Assembly (NCBI GenBank): GCA_045628845.1
Contig: JAZQQE010000014.1
Location: 1 to 19,499, forward strand
Length of the DNA: 19,499 nt
DNA from: RGIG7949 sp045628845
Lineage (GTDB): Bacteria; Bacillota; Clostridia; Oscillospirales; Oscillospiraceae
Direction: 5' to 3'
In this document: piece after piece, positions 7,718 through 14,588 of the stretch
How positions within the stretch are numbered: the first letter of the stretch is position 1
Layout: the number at the start of each line of letters is the position of its first letter
The notes under the pieces: model-generated
Database searches by the model: none
Told to the model about the DNA's origin: nothing
The model's input: the letters and a program-made list of their open reading frames with translations, nothing else
Program-made: the position numbers and the translations under genes

Positions 7718-8637
7718 GGCGTACTCTCCGCAGGGCGCAGCATCACGCCCGATTTCGCCATAATGAGCGCCGCGGAGCGGGCCGCGCGCGCTATCTCCTC
7801 CTGCTCTATTTCAAGCACCATCGTCGTGAACGGACTGTCCGTTTTCCCGTCGCGGGCACGGAGCCTGCGGTGCTCCCTCGTCTCCTCGGGCGTACTGTCG
7901 AGCAGTATGCGCACGTCCACACCTTCAAGCAGAGGGCTGCCGCCGTGCGTCCATTCAATGATGAGGACTCCCGTATCGGAAAAGTCCTGCGCGGAGTACC
8001 AGCGCTCGGACTCCGTGCGGCCCATGCGCTTGAGCCATACGGTCTTTTCTCCCTCACGGAACGCGGACACGACGGCGTTTATCTCGCCGTAATCCTGCTC
8101 GGCTTCCGTGCCGAGATATCCCGCGAGCGCGGCGCGCCCGCCATCACGGTATACTTCGAGCCACGGCTTGCCCTCTGCGGGCGCGGCGTCGGAATCATCC
8201 TCCCACATACGGTCGAGCTCCGACTGCACCTCGGGCGAATACAGCCCCGCTGCGAGCAGGGCACGAAGTCCCGCCGTCCTGAAAACGCGGACGCGCTCGG
8301 CGTCATTGTACATGGGTATGCGGCGCGGATAATTGTCGCCCGAGAGGACATAGACCCCTATCCCCGCGCTTTCAAGATACCACGCGAGGAGCGACGCTAT
8401 CTCGCTTTTGCCGACGCCCGAGCCTCCGAATACGGAGACGACGGCCCTGCCTCGCATGGCGAAGACCTCTTTGAGCTTTTCGGCAAGCAGCGGGAGCAGC
8501 TTCTCCGCCTTGCGGATATGCTCCGTGCCGATGCATATTTTATCGCCCGGCATATCTCCGTGCGGGACGTCCTGCGGGACCTGCACCGGCGTCCCGTCCC
8601 GCGTGAGCCGTTCTGCGGCCTCGTAAAAGCCGTTCAT
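7714..8637 (-). CDS. P-loop kinase of the uridine kinase/adenylylsulfate-kinase-like superfamily, function unknown
   Basis: About 307 residues from the preferred start. A Walker A P-loop GGSGVGKS lies at ~71-78, followed by LSGDNYPRR, which resembles the DxFY-type substrate/Mg region of small-molecule kinases. Later conserved-looking blocks are RVFRTAG, YLGTEAEQDYGE, LKRMGR, IIEWTHGG and HRRLRARDGKTDSPFTT. These suggest an ATP-dependent kinase of a small metabolite. Similar proteins in Clostridia are, from memory, often labelled adenylylsulfate kinase without support, so I give no symbol. The frame could start further upstream, but the ATG at 8637 has GAGG six bases before it; an ATG at 8649 overlaps the CE2 stop as ATGA. 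It lies between an esterase and a phosphorylase, hence a sugar or sugar-acid kinase is an attractive guess only. Confidence 0.8.
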   Translation of the reverse strand: MNGFYEAAERLTRDGTPVQVPQDVPHGDMPGDKICIGTEHIRKAEKLLPLLAEKLKEVFAMRGRAVVSVFGGSGVGKSEIASLLAWYLESAGIGVYVLSGDNYPRRIPMYNDAERVRVFRTAGLRALLAAGLYSPEVQSELDRMWEDDSDAAPAEGKPWLEVYRDGGRAALAGYLGTEAEQDYGEINAVVSAFREGEKTVWLKRMGRTESERWYSAQDFSDTGVLIIEWTHGGSPLLEGVDVRILLDSTPEETREHRRLRARDGKTDSPFTTMVLEIEQEEIARAARSAALIMAKSGVMLRPAESTP

Positions 8638-8645
8638 ATCCCGCC

Positions 8646-9740
8646 TCATATCCTGACGTACTGCCGGATGCGTTCGGCGAGCTCGTGACCTACGCGGATA
8701 TGCGTTTTCAGCGAGGGATGGTCCGCTCCGCCGTAGCCCTCGGTAACGTCGTTTATGCCGACGAGCTTGAAAACGCACACGCGCGTGTCGCCGCTCCGGG
8801 AAACGTAACTCTCGACGGCAGCCTTGAGGCGGTCATATAGATAATAGTCCATCGAGCCGAGCGTACACACTATGTACGGCTCCGCGCCGTTCAGGCGGCG
8901 CACTTTCTCGACGAATCTCCCGTAGCTCTTTTCAAACCAGGCCTCCATCGAGTCGACGTCGGCGACGTTTTTATAGAAGCGGATGGGCGTCGCGTCGTTC
9001 GTGCCGAGGCTTATGACGATGATGTCGCTCTTTTCACGCGCGAAATCCCACCGCGCGGGCGTTTCGCCGAGGCGCGAGGCGCAGAGCTCGTCTGTATATT
9101 CGTAAATGTCCTCCATGCTGTGTATCGGGAACATCGGATGCTCCGGCGTGCAGGCGCAGATGCCCGACTCGCAGACGAGGCTGTACTCGTATCCGAGCTC
9201 GCGCGCCGCTATCGCGGCGTAGGACATCCAACCGTTTTCCTCGGAGGTATTGAAATTGAGATCGTTCACGACGGCTTCGTTCCCGTAGGCGCAGGTGATG
9301 GAGTCACCGATGAATTCGATCGTGCAGGCACATTTTTCGGGGGCCGCGCCGAACTCTCCGTCCGTTTCGAGCTCGAGCACACCGAGCTTGCCGCGCGCGT
9401 TCTCGCTCAGCTTAACGACGCGAACCACGTGGCTCCCGCTCTCCTCCGAGCTCCACAGCGTGCACCAGCCGTCGGCCTCGCGCCACTCCGTGCGCAGGCA
9501 GAGCTCGCCGCTCCCGTCGGCTTCGACACCGAGGCACGGGTACGTCGCCGGGGGCTGAGGCAGACCGGGGAACGCGGGGACCTGGTCTCCGAGCGCCGTC
9601 AGGCGGGCACGGAGCGTTTTCCCCGTAAAGGCGGCGGTGAATCCCGAGCAGGTCCAGTTGAAGTACAGAGTTCCGCTCTTTTCGTCAAACATCGTGCGTC
9701 CGTGGAGCGCAAGGCGCGGCATAAGCTCACTTATCTTCAT
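8646..9740 (-). CDS. SGNH/GDSL esterase, carbohydrate esterase family 2-like
   Basis: A 364-residue protein with an N-terminal beta-sandwich-like domain (~1-135) and a C-terminal SGNH hydrolase domain, the two-part plan of CE2 acetyl-xylan esterases. The nucleophile block is IEFIGDSIT (S147), the Asn block VISLGTND (~243-249) and the His block ADHPS (H341). CE2 enzymes remove O-acetyl groups from sugars. There is no signal peptide, so it should act on an imported, acylated oligosaccharide or glycoside in the cytosol. It is the first gene of the five-gene unit, with CGGAGGAG about 8 bases before its ATG. It diverges from the alpha/beta-hydrolase at 9858 across the palindrome-bearing region. 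Confidence 0.87.
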   Translation of the reverse strand: MKISELMPRLALHGRTMFDEKSGTLYFNWTCSGFTAAFTGKTLRARLTALGDQVPAFPGLPQPPATYPCLGVEADGSGELCLRTEWREADGWCTLWSSEESGSHVVRVVKLSENARGKLGVLELETDGEFGAAPEKCACTIEFIGDSITCAYGNEAVVNDLNFNTSEENGWMSYAAIAARELGYEYSLVCESGICACTPEHPMFPIHSMEDIYEYTDELCASRLGETPARWDFAREKSDIIVISLGTNDATPIRFYKNVADVDSMEAWFEKSYGRFVEKVRRLNGAEPYIVCTLGSMDYYLYDRLKAAVESYVSRSGDTRVCVFKLVGINDVTEGYGGADHPSLKTHIRVGHELAERIRQYVRI

Positions 9741-9772
9741 ATCGCATCTCCTCCGAAGAGTTTTTTGTTTCT

Positions 9773-9778
9773 ATTGTA
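9773..9778 (-). promoter_or_regulatory. Weak candidate -10 for the CE2/kinase/phosphorylase unit
   Basis: TACAAT on the minus strand lies about 33 bases before the CE2 start codon. The -35 region 17 bases away is poor (TGGTAA), so the promoter would need help, perhaps from the palindrome 20-40 bases upstream. Confidence 0.35.
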
Positions 9779-9792
9779 TACCAAACGCGGAG

Positions 9793-9839
9793 TTTTTACC
9801 ATCGGATATGACAAAAATCGTCTTTTCCGATGGAAAAAA
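9793..9839. promoter_or_regulatory. Large palindrome between divergent genes (candidate operator)
   Basis: Arms TTTTTACCATCGGA (9793-9806) and TCCGATGGAAAAAA (9826-9839) match at 13 of 14 positions around a centre at 9816. An inner GAC (9810-9812) and GTC (9820-9822) share the same centre. It stands alone between the CE2 start (9740) and the esterase start (9858), so a dimeric regulator binding there would control both directions. No regulator gene is visible nearby. Confidence 0.6.
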
Positions 9840-9848
9840 GCGCTCCGG

Positions 9849-9857
9849 TGATATAAA
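9849..9857 (+). promoter_or_regulatory. Candidate extended -10 for the alpha/beta-hydrolase gene
   Basis: TGATATAAA touches the ATG at 9858. If real, transcription would begin near 9864 and translation at the GTG at 9897, which has a good ribosome site. The palindrome would then be centred near -48. No good -35 is seen. Confidence 0.35.
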
Positions 9858-10859
9858 ATGGATGTGATAAGTTTTTTTGAAGGGAGCTGCCGCGAAGTGT
9901 ATGAGAATAATTACGAGGTGCTCAAACGGGTCTGCGCGGAAAAGAGCGTCATACGCCACGTCTCCGCCCACCGTCTGCCCGACGGGACGACCGACGTCGA
10001 GGGAAATCTGAAAATATGGAACTCCGCCATCGCGCGCTTTGAGCAGATACAGCTCTGGGAAAACGGTGCGCCCGGCTATGACGAGAGCATCCCACTCCAG
10101 CCTCAGCCGTCCGTTATTTTCGTACCCGCTCAAAACGCGGAAAAGCCGCGCGGTACGGTCATCGTCGCGCACGGCGGCGGCTTCGAGACGCGCACCGGCT
10201 GCGAGGGCATGCACACCGCGAAGTTTTTTACGGACGAGGGCTTCAACACCGCTATCCTCACATACAGGCTCAAGCCCTACGGCAGATACGATTCCATGCA
10301 CGATATGCAGCGCGCCGTCCGCCTGCTCCGCGCGCGCAGAGAAGAGCTCGGCATCACGGACAAGGTCGCGTGCATGGGCTTTTCCTCAGGCGGCATGCTG
10401 AGCGCCAACTGCGCCACGCATTTTGACTCCGGCGACCCCGCCTCAGGCGACACGGTCGAGCGGGAATCCTGCCGGCCGGATGCGGCAGTCGTCTGCTACG
10501 GCGCGTTCGCCTTCGCCGCCCTGCCCGAGGGCGGTCTTGCAGATCCGTTCTCCGACCGCACACGCAATCCCTTCGTCGCCTCAAAGGAGGAGCTCATCTA
10601 CTTTGCTCCCGAGGTGAACGTCCGCCCCGATTCGCCGCCGTTTTTCATCTGGCAGACGAACAGCGACGACCCGCGCCATTCCTTCGCTCTCGGTCAGGCG
10701 CTGACGGCGGTCGGCGTACCGTTCGAGATGCACCTCTTCCCCGGCGGCATCCACGGCCTCGCGCTCGCTGACGGCCTGAATGACCTCTCCGTCAGCGACC
10801 CGCATATCGCGCAGTGGGCTCCCCTCTGCGCCGAATGGCTCACCCAACGCGGGATATGA
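9858..10859 (+). CDS. Alpha/beta-hydrolase esterase (acetyl-esterase-like)
   Basis: A 333-residue protein with the alpha/beta-hydrolase pattern. The oxyanion motif is AHGGGF (105-109), the nucleophile elbow GFSSGG (S176), the acid region TNSDDPR (D270/D271) and the base GGIHGL (H299). HGGGF and the lid-poor layout fit the hormone-sensitive-lipase/BD-FAE-type esterases that remove acetyl or feruloyl groups. No signal peptide, so cytosolic. The start is ambiguous. The ATG at 9858 has GGTGAT 5 bases upstream, while a GTG at 9897 has AAGGGAG 10 bases upstream and would lie properly downstream of a TGATATAAA -10-like element at 9849-9857. It probably works with the divergent carbohydrate unit. Confidence 0.85.
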   Translation: MDVISFFEGSCREVYENNYEVLKRVCAEKSVIRHVSAHRLPDGTTDVEGNLKIWNSAIARFEQIQLWENGAPGYDESIPLQPQPSVIFVPAQNAEKPRGTVIVAHGGGFETRTGCEGMHTAKFFTDEGFNTAILTYRLKPYGRYDSMHDMQRAVRLLRARREELGITDKVACMGFSSGGMLSANCATHFDSGDPASGDTVERESCRPDAAVVCYGAFAFAALPEGGLADPFSDRTRNPFVASKEELIYFAPEVNVRPDSPPFFIWQTNSDDPRHSFALGQALTAVGVPFEMHLFPGGIHGLALADGLNDLSVSDPHIAQWAPLCAEWLTQRGI

Positions 10860-10868
10860 CAAAACGAC

Positions 10869-10900
10869 AAAACGGCAGGCTGCGAAGCCTGCCGTTTTTT
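10869..10900 (+). terminator. Terminator of the alpha/beta-hydrolase gene
   Basis: A 12-bp stem, AAAACGGCAGGC (10869-10880) with GCCTGCCGTTTT (10887-10898), is closed by a six-base loop and runs into a T-tract. Confidence 0.92.
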
Positions 10901-10915
10901 CATTTTGCGGAAATA

Positions 10916-10945
10916 AAAAAAGCACGACATACGTCGTGCTTTTTT
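10916..10945 (-). terminator. Terminator of the tRNA-Val gene (bidirectional shape)
   Basis: Stem GCACGAC (10922-10928) with GTCGTGC (10933-10939), loop ATAC, flanked by six or more A on the left and six T on the right, so it can act on either strand. On the minus strand it follows the tRNA 3' end by two bases. Confidence 0.85.
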
Positions 10946-10947
10946 GT

Positions 10948-11023
10948 TGGTGGACACTAAGGGACTCGAACCCCTGACCTTCCGCACGTCAAGCGGAAGC
11001 TCTACCAGCTGAGCTAAGTGTCC
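10948..11023 (-). tRNA. tRNA-Val (anticodon GAC)
   Basis: The minus strand folds as a full 76-base cloverleaf. The acceptor stem is GGACACT/AGTGTCC, the D arm GCTC..GAGC, the anticodon stem TCCGC/GCGGA with loop TTGACGT (GAC, positions 34-36, decoding GUC/GUU), and the T arm AGGGG-TTCGAGT-CCCCT. The discriminator base is A and the CCA end is encoded. It has a near-consensus promoter and a terminator of its own. Confidence 0.97.
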
Positions 11024-11035
11024 GCAACGCTGATG

Positions 11036-11064
11036 AGTATAGCTCAGATGGCCGGGATTGTCAA
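11036..11064 (-). promoter_or_regulatory. Promoter of the tRNA-Val gene
   Basis: TTGACA (plus coordinates 11059-11064) and TATACT (11036-11041) are separated by exactly 17 bases on the minus strand. The expected start is about six bases before the mature 5' end of the tRNA. Confidence 0.9.
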
Positions 11065-11074
11065 GTCTTTTTTA

Positions 11075-12910
11075 TCAGTTATTTTGCAATTTCGCGTTAT
11101 GGGCCGCTTTGGCGCGCTGTGCGTGGTCGAGCTCCCTCTTGCGAAGACGCAGGCTCTTCGGCGTAACTTCAAGAAGCTCGTCGTCGGCGAGAAATTCAAG
11201 GCACTGCTCAAGGCTCATGATGCGCGGCGGCACGAGGCGGAGCGCTTCGTCGCTTCCGGAGGCGCGCATATTGGTGAGCTGCTTGCGGCGGCAGACGTTC
11301 ACGACTATGTCCTCGTTCTTCGGGGAGACGCCGACGACCATGCCGGCATAGACCTTGACGCCCGGAGTGATGAACATGATGCCGCGGTCCTGCGCGTTCC
11401 AGATGCCGTAGGCGACGGATTCGCCGGACTCGAACGATACGAGCGAGCCGGAGGTCCTGCGGCGAACCTCGCCCTTGAAGGGCGCGTAGTTTTCGAACAC
11501 GCTCGCCATGATGCCCTCGCCGCGGGTATCGGTCAGGAATTCGCTCCTGTATCCGAAGAGGCCGCGCGACGGGATGAGGAAGATGACGCGGCTGCGGCTT
11601 CCGACGGGCGTGAGCTCGACGAGCTCGCCCTTGCGGGCGCCGAGCTTTTCGATGACGGCTCCGACGCAGTTTTCGGGCACGTCGGCAACGAGGCGCTCGA
11701 TGGGCTCGCAGGCGACGCCGTCAATCTCTCTGTAAAGCACGCGGGGCGGGGAGACCTGAAACTCATAGCCCTCGCGGCGCATCGTCTCAATGAGGATGGA
11801 GAGGTGCATCTCTCCCCTGCCGGCGACGTTGAAGCTGTCGGTGCTGTCCGTCTCCGTGACGCGGAGGGACATGTCCTTCAGGGTCTCGCGGAAGAGGCGG
11901 TCGCGGATATTGCGGGAGGTGACGAACTTGCCCTCGGTCCCGGCAAAGGGGCTGTCGTTTACGGAGAACGTCATCTCGACGGTGGGCGCGGATATCTCCA
12001 CGAACGGGAGCGGCTCCGGGAAGCCCGCGGCGCAGATGGTATCGCCTATGGTGACGTCGCCTATGCCGGAGAGCGCAACGATGTCGCCGGAGGCGACCTC
12101 GGTCTCGGGGACCTTGTTCAGGCCGTCATACACGTAGAGGCTGACTGCGCGCGCCTTTACCGCCATCTCGGGCTTGAGCGCATTCACGACGACGATGTCC
12201 TGATTCTGACGGAGCACGCCGCGCTCTATCCTGCCTATCGCGATACGTCCGACGTATTCGCTGTAATCGACGGAGGAGACGAGCATCTGGACGGGCTGGT
12301 CGTCATCGTCATGCGGCGCGGGGATGTATTCGAGTATCGTATCGAAAAGCGGACGCAGGTCCGTTCCCACGACGTCGGGCGAGAAGGACGCGGTGCCCTG
12401 CCTCGCGGAGCAGAAGACCATCGGGGAGTCAAGCTGTTCGTCGGTCGCGTTGAGGTCCATGAGGAGCTCGAGCACCTCGTCGATGACCTCGTGGATGCGC
12501 CTGTCGGGCCTGTCTATCTTGTTGACGACGACGATGACGCGGTGACCGAGCTCGAGCGCCTTGCCGAGGACGAATCTCGTCTGCGGCATGGGGCCCTCGG
12601 CGGCGTCAACGAGCAGCAGAACGCCGTCGACCATCTTCAGCACACGCTCGACCTCGCCTCCGAAGTCGGCGTGGCCCGGAGTATCGACTATATTTATCTT
12701 CGTTCCCTCATAGTTGACAGAGGTATTCTTGGAAAGAATCGTGATGCCGCGCTCGCGTTCAAGGTCGCCGGAATCCATCACGCGGTCCACTACCGCCTGA
12801 TTGTCGCGGAAGACGCCGCTCTGACGGAGCATCTCATCGACCATGGTGGTCTTGCCGTGGTCGACATGGGCGATTATTGCGATATTGCGTATATTCTTCA
12901 AATCAAGCAT
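11075..12910 (-). CDS. typA: Ribosome-associated GTPase TypA/BipA
   Basis: About 611 residues, the usual length. The GTPase domain shows G1 AHVDHGKT, G2 in RERGITI, G3 DTPGH, G4 NKID and G5 SA, and the EF-G-like beta-barrel and C-terminal domains follow (GRGEMHLSIL, FGYRSEFLTDTRGEG). TypA is an EF-G/EF4 relative that binds the 70S ribosome and helps 50S assembly and stress or cold growth. The start is not certain: the ATG at 12910 matches homologues in length, while an in-frame TTG at 12916 has AAAGG six bases upstream. The promoter at 12953-12981 gives a short leader. No terminator hairpin is seen after the stop; the tRNA-Val promoter lies in its 3' flank. Confidence 0.97.
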   Translation of the reverse strand: MLDLKNIRNIAIIAHVDHGKTTMVDEMLRQSGVFRDNQAVVDRVMDSGDLERERGITILSKNTSVNYEGTKINIVDTPGHADFGGEVERVLKMVDGVLLLVDAAEGPMPQTRFVLGKALELGHRVIVVVNKIDRPDRRIHEVIDEVLELLMDLNATDEQLDSPMVFCSARQGTASFSPDVVGTDLRPLFDTILEYIPAPHDDDDQPVQMLVSSVDYSEYVGRIAIGRIERGVLRQNQDIVVVNALKPEMAVKARAVSLYVYDGLNKVPETEVASGDIVALSGIGDVTIGDTICAAGFPEPLPFVEISAPTVEMTFSVNDSPFAGTEGKFVTSRNIRDRLFRETLKDMSLRVTETDSTDSFNVAGRGEMHLSILIETMRREGYEFQVSPPRVLYREIDGVACEPIERLVADVPENCVGAVIEKLGARKGELVELTPVGSRSRVIFLIPSRGLFGYRSEFLTDTRGEGIMASVFENYAPFKGEVRRRTSGSLVSFESGESVAYGIWNAQDRGIMFITPGVKVYAGMVVGVSPKNEDIVVNVCRRKQLTNMRASGSDEALRLVPPRIMSLEQCLEFLADDELLEVTPKSLRLRKRELDHAQRAKAAHNAKLQNN

Positions 12911-12952
12911 CTCCAACCCGGGCCTTTCCGCCCATTATATCAAAACCGTATT

Positions 12953-12981
12953 ATTATAGCAGGTCCAGTCCGGAATAGCAA
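12953..12981 (-). promoter_or_regulatory. Promoter of typA
   Basis: TTGCTA (plus coordinates 12976-12981) and a perfect TATAAT (12953-12958) are 17 bases apart on the minus strand. A second extended -10, TGATATAAT, lies at 12934-12942 and may give a tandem start. Confidence 0.7.
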
Positions 12982-13056
12982 CTTTTTTATGCGTTTTATC
13001 TGCATATCCTGCGTTCTTTTCGCTTTGCGCCGCCGCACGGTGTGAAAAAACTTGTC

Positions 13057-13091
13057 AAAAAAGCAGCTCGCGTATCATCCGATACGCGAGC
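13057..13091 (-). terminator. Terminator of the small anchored-protein gene
   Basis: An 11-bp stem, GCTCGCGTATC (13066-13076) with GATACGCGAGC (13081-13091), loop four bases. On the minus strand it leads to TGC then six T. It begins 19 bases after the stop codon of the gene at 13110. Confidence 0.88.
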
Positions 13092-13109
13092 TTACCGTCT
13101 GAATCTGTT

Positions 13110-13541
13110 TCATGCCGGGTCGGGCAGCTCCCATCCGTCCGATTGGAAGCGGAAGATATCCGAATCGATAAACAGCACGTCCATCCCGTCGCCGAAATAG
13201 AAATCAAAGTCATAAAAAGCATTGTCCTTCGGCCACAAGGCGCGCGCCCGGGCCACTTTCATGCCTGACTGACCGGACGACGCGGCATACCCGTAGGAGT
13301 AAAACGAACACTCGGCCTTCTCTCCGTGATATGCGATCGTAAACGAGCCCTTCGTCGAATTTCTCAGCGCGAGAGGAAGAGCTTTGTATTTCAGAGAGAC
13401 TGTCGTGCGCTCGGGCGTCGTGCCGCCTTTTATCACCCCGGAAAATTCGTATTTCGACGGGATGACGAAATATGAAAGCAGCAGGCACACCGCCAATACT
13501 ATCACGATCGCAACGACTGTTTTCAATACTTTTCTGACCAC
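13110..13541 (-). CDS. Small membrane-anchored protein, function unknown
   Basis: A 144-residue protein whose family I do not recognise. Residues ~3-25 are one hydrophobic segment (VLKTVVAIVIVLAVCLLLSYF), and the rest (~30-143) looks like a beta-rich extracellular domain with many Tyr, Phe, Ser and Gly (HGEKAECSFYSYGYAASSG, DNAFYDFDFYFGDG). No catalytic motif or lipobox is visible. I chose the GTG at 13541 because AAAGGAGGG stands 9 bases upstream; a TTG at 13562 would add seven residues but has the ribosome site inside it. The gene has a perfect consensus promoter and its own terminator, so it is a single-gene unit and may be well expressed. Confidence 0.7.
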   Translation of the reverse strand: MVRKVLKTVVAIVIVLAVCLLLSYFVIPSKYEFSGVIKGGTTPERTTVSLKYKALPLALRNSTKGSFTIAYHGEKAECSFYSYGYAASSGQSGMKVARARALWPKDNAFYDFDFYFGDGMDVLFIDSDIFRFQSDGWELPDPA

Positions 13542-13616
13542 GACGGCTTCCCTCCTTTTCAAGCCTTTGACTCAACAAGCCCTATCGGAGCGAGCGTATC
13601 TCATCCCCTTATTCAC

Positions 13617-13645
13617 ATTATACAGCGTTTTCCTTTTTTTGTCAA
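13617..13645 (-). promoter_or_regulatory. Perfect consensus sigma-A promoter for the small anchored protein
   Basis: On the minus strand TTGACA (plus coordinates 13640-13645), exactly 17 bases, then TATAAT (13617-13622). Both hexamers match the consensus fully. The leader to the GTG is about 70 bases. Confidence 0.92.
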
Positions 13646-13654
13646 CGCAGTGCC

Positions 13655-14509
13655 TTATTTCTTTATCGGGAGCAGCGCGCGGGTCTGCTTTTTATATTCC
13701 GCGTAGCCGGGCTTCTTCGACTGCTTGCCCTCCGCCATCGGTATGCTGACGAAGGAGAAGAGCAGCGTATTGGCAAGCGCGCCCGCGAGCAGGTACCAGC
13801 GCTCCGGCATCGCGCAGACGACCGAGAGGCCTATGCCCCACCACATGGATATCTCGCCGAGATAATTCGGATGGCGCGCATATTTCCAGAGCCCGTCGCG
13901 GATGAAGCCCGTGCCGCCCCTCTTGTGGAAAACGTGCATCTCGACGTCTGCCGTGCCCTGGATGATGACGGCGGCAAACGAAACACAGATGAATATCACG
14001 CTTCCGACCGTCACGGGCGCGCCCTCGCATACGGCGTAGACAGCGGGCAGCGTGCAGGCATACACCACGAGCGTCGGCACGAGGTGGATACCGACGAAGT
14101 TGATGACGGGATAGAACCTGCCCGTCTTTTCGCAGAGCATCGTATAGCGCCAGTCCTGATGGGTCAGGCCGTGGAACGTATACGCCCAGTTGGCCGTCAG
14201 GCGGACGCCCCAGAACCATACGGCGACGAGCAGGAGCACGCCGAGCGCGGTAAGCTCGCGGCCCACGGCGAACGCCATGAGGATAAAGATGGGCTGCACG
14301 CTCCAGTACGGGTCGTAGACGGAGGCGTTATCGAATATGAGGCTGAATATGAACGTCACGACCGTCGCCGCGACGTCCGCTATCAGCAGGGCGAGCCAGA
14401 ACGGCATATCTTCGAGGATCAGGTATACGGCTACGCCCGCCGCGGCGGCGATGACGTATATCACTGCTATCGCTATGAAGCTGAGGGTGCGGCTTTCCTT
14501 GATCTTCAA
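13655..14509 (-). CDS. DUF1295/steroid-5-alpha-reductase-like integral membrane protein
   Basis: A 284-residue polytopic protein with about six or seven hydrophobic segments (near 9-31, 36-58, 70-102, 115-160, 165-190, 225-255). The signature SVYDPYWSVQP and the C-terminal GLWKYARHPNYLGEISMWWG are those of the DUF1295 family, related to ICMT and steroid 5-alpha-reductases that bind NADPH or SAM near the membrane. The bacterial substrate is unknown. The start is a TTG with GGAGG 8 bases upstream, the best ribosome site in the region. Its promoter lies at 14541-14569, next to a 16-base palindrome. It ends 10 bases before the -35 of the downstream gene, and no terminator is seen between them. 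Confidence 0.85.
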   Translation of the reverse strand: MKIKESRTLSFIAIAVIYVIAAAAGVAVYLILEDMPFWLALLIADVAATVVTFIFSLIFDNASVYDPYWSVQPIFILMAFAVGRELTALGVLLLVAVWFWGVRLTANWAYTFHGLTHQDWRYTMLCEKTGRFYPVINFVGIHLVPTLVVYACTLPAVYAVCEGAPVTVGSVIFICVSFAAVIIQGTADVEMHVFHKRGGTGFIRDGLWKYARHPNYLGEISMWWGIGLSVVCAMPERWYLLAGALANTLLFSFVSIPMAEGKQSKKPGYAEYKKQTRALLPIKK

Positions 14510-14540
14510 CGGGAAGACCTCCTTTTATCTCTGTACGGAC

Positions 14541-14569
14541 AGATTAGTCCCGTTTCGCGTCCGTGTCAA
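14541..14569 (-). promoter_or_regulatory. Candidate promoter for the DUF1295 gene
   Basis: A perfect TTGACA -35 (plus coordinates 14564-14569) is 17 bases from TAATCT (14541-14546), a weak -10. The weak -10 and the adjacent palindrome suggest a regulated promoter. Confidence 0.45.
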
Positions 14570-14570
14570 C

Positions 14571-14586
14571 AACCGGCATGCCGGTT
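14571..14586. promoter_or_regulatory. 16-base perfect palindrome upstream of the DUF1295 promoter (candidate operator)
   Basis: AACCGGCATGCCGGTT reads the same on both strands and lies one base from the TTGACA -35. It is also two bases from the PAS-gene stop. On the plus strand it is followed by only three T, so it is a poor terminator on either strand. Confidence 0.5.
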
Positions 14587-14588
14587 TC

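Noticed and set aside
8637..8778. Upstream extension of the P-loop kinase gene to 8778
   Set aside because: The added ~47 residues are Arg-rich and overlap the end of the CE2 gene in another frame; the good ribosome site is at the ATG at 8637.
9835..9848. A possible CcpA cre site (AAAGCGCT core)
   Set aside because: The core matches but the outer TG..CA positions do not, so the match is partial. A catabolite-control role would suit the genes, but the evidence is too weak to list.
11018..13045. A very long plus-strand open frame opposite typA
   Set aside because: It mirrors the typA gene, whose protein family is certain; high GC at third codon positions leaves the opposite strand free of stops. 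The translation is a charged, repetitive sequence with no family match.
14571..14586. Palindrome read as a terminator of the PAS gene
   Set aside because: No U-tract follows on the minus strand (the bases after it are GTTGACAC), and its place beside a -35 fits an operator better.
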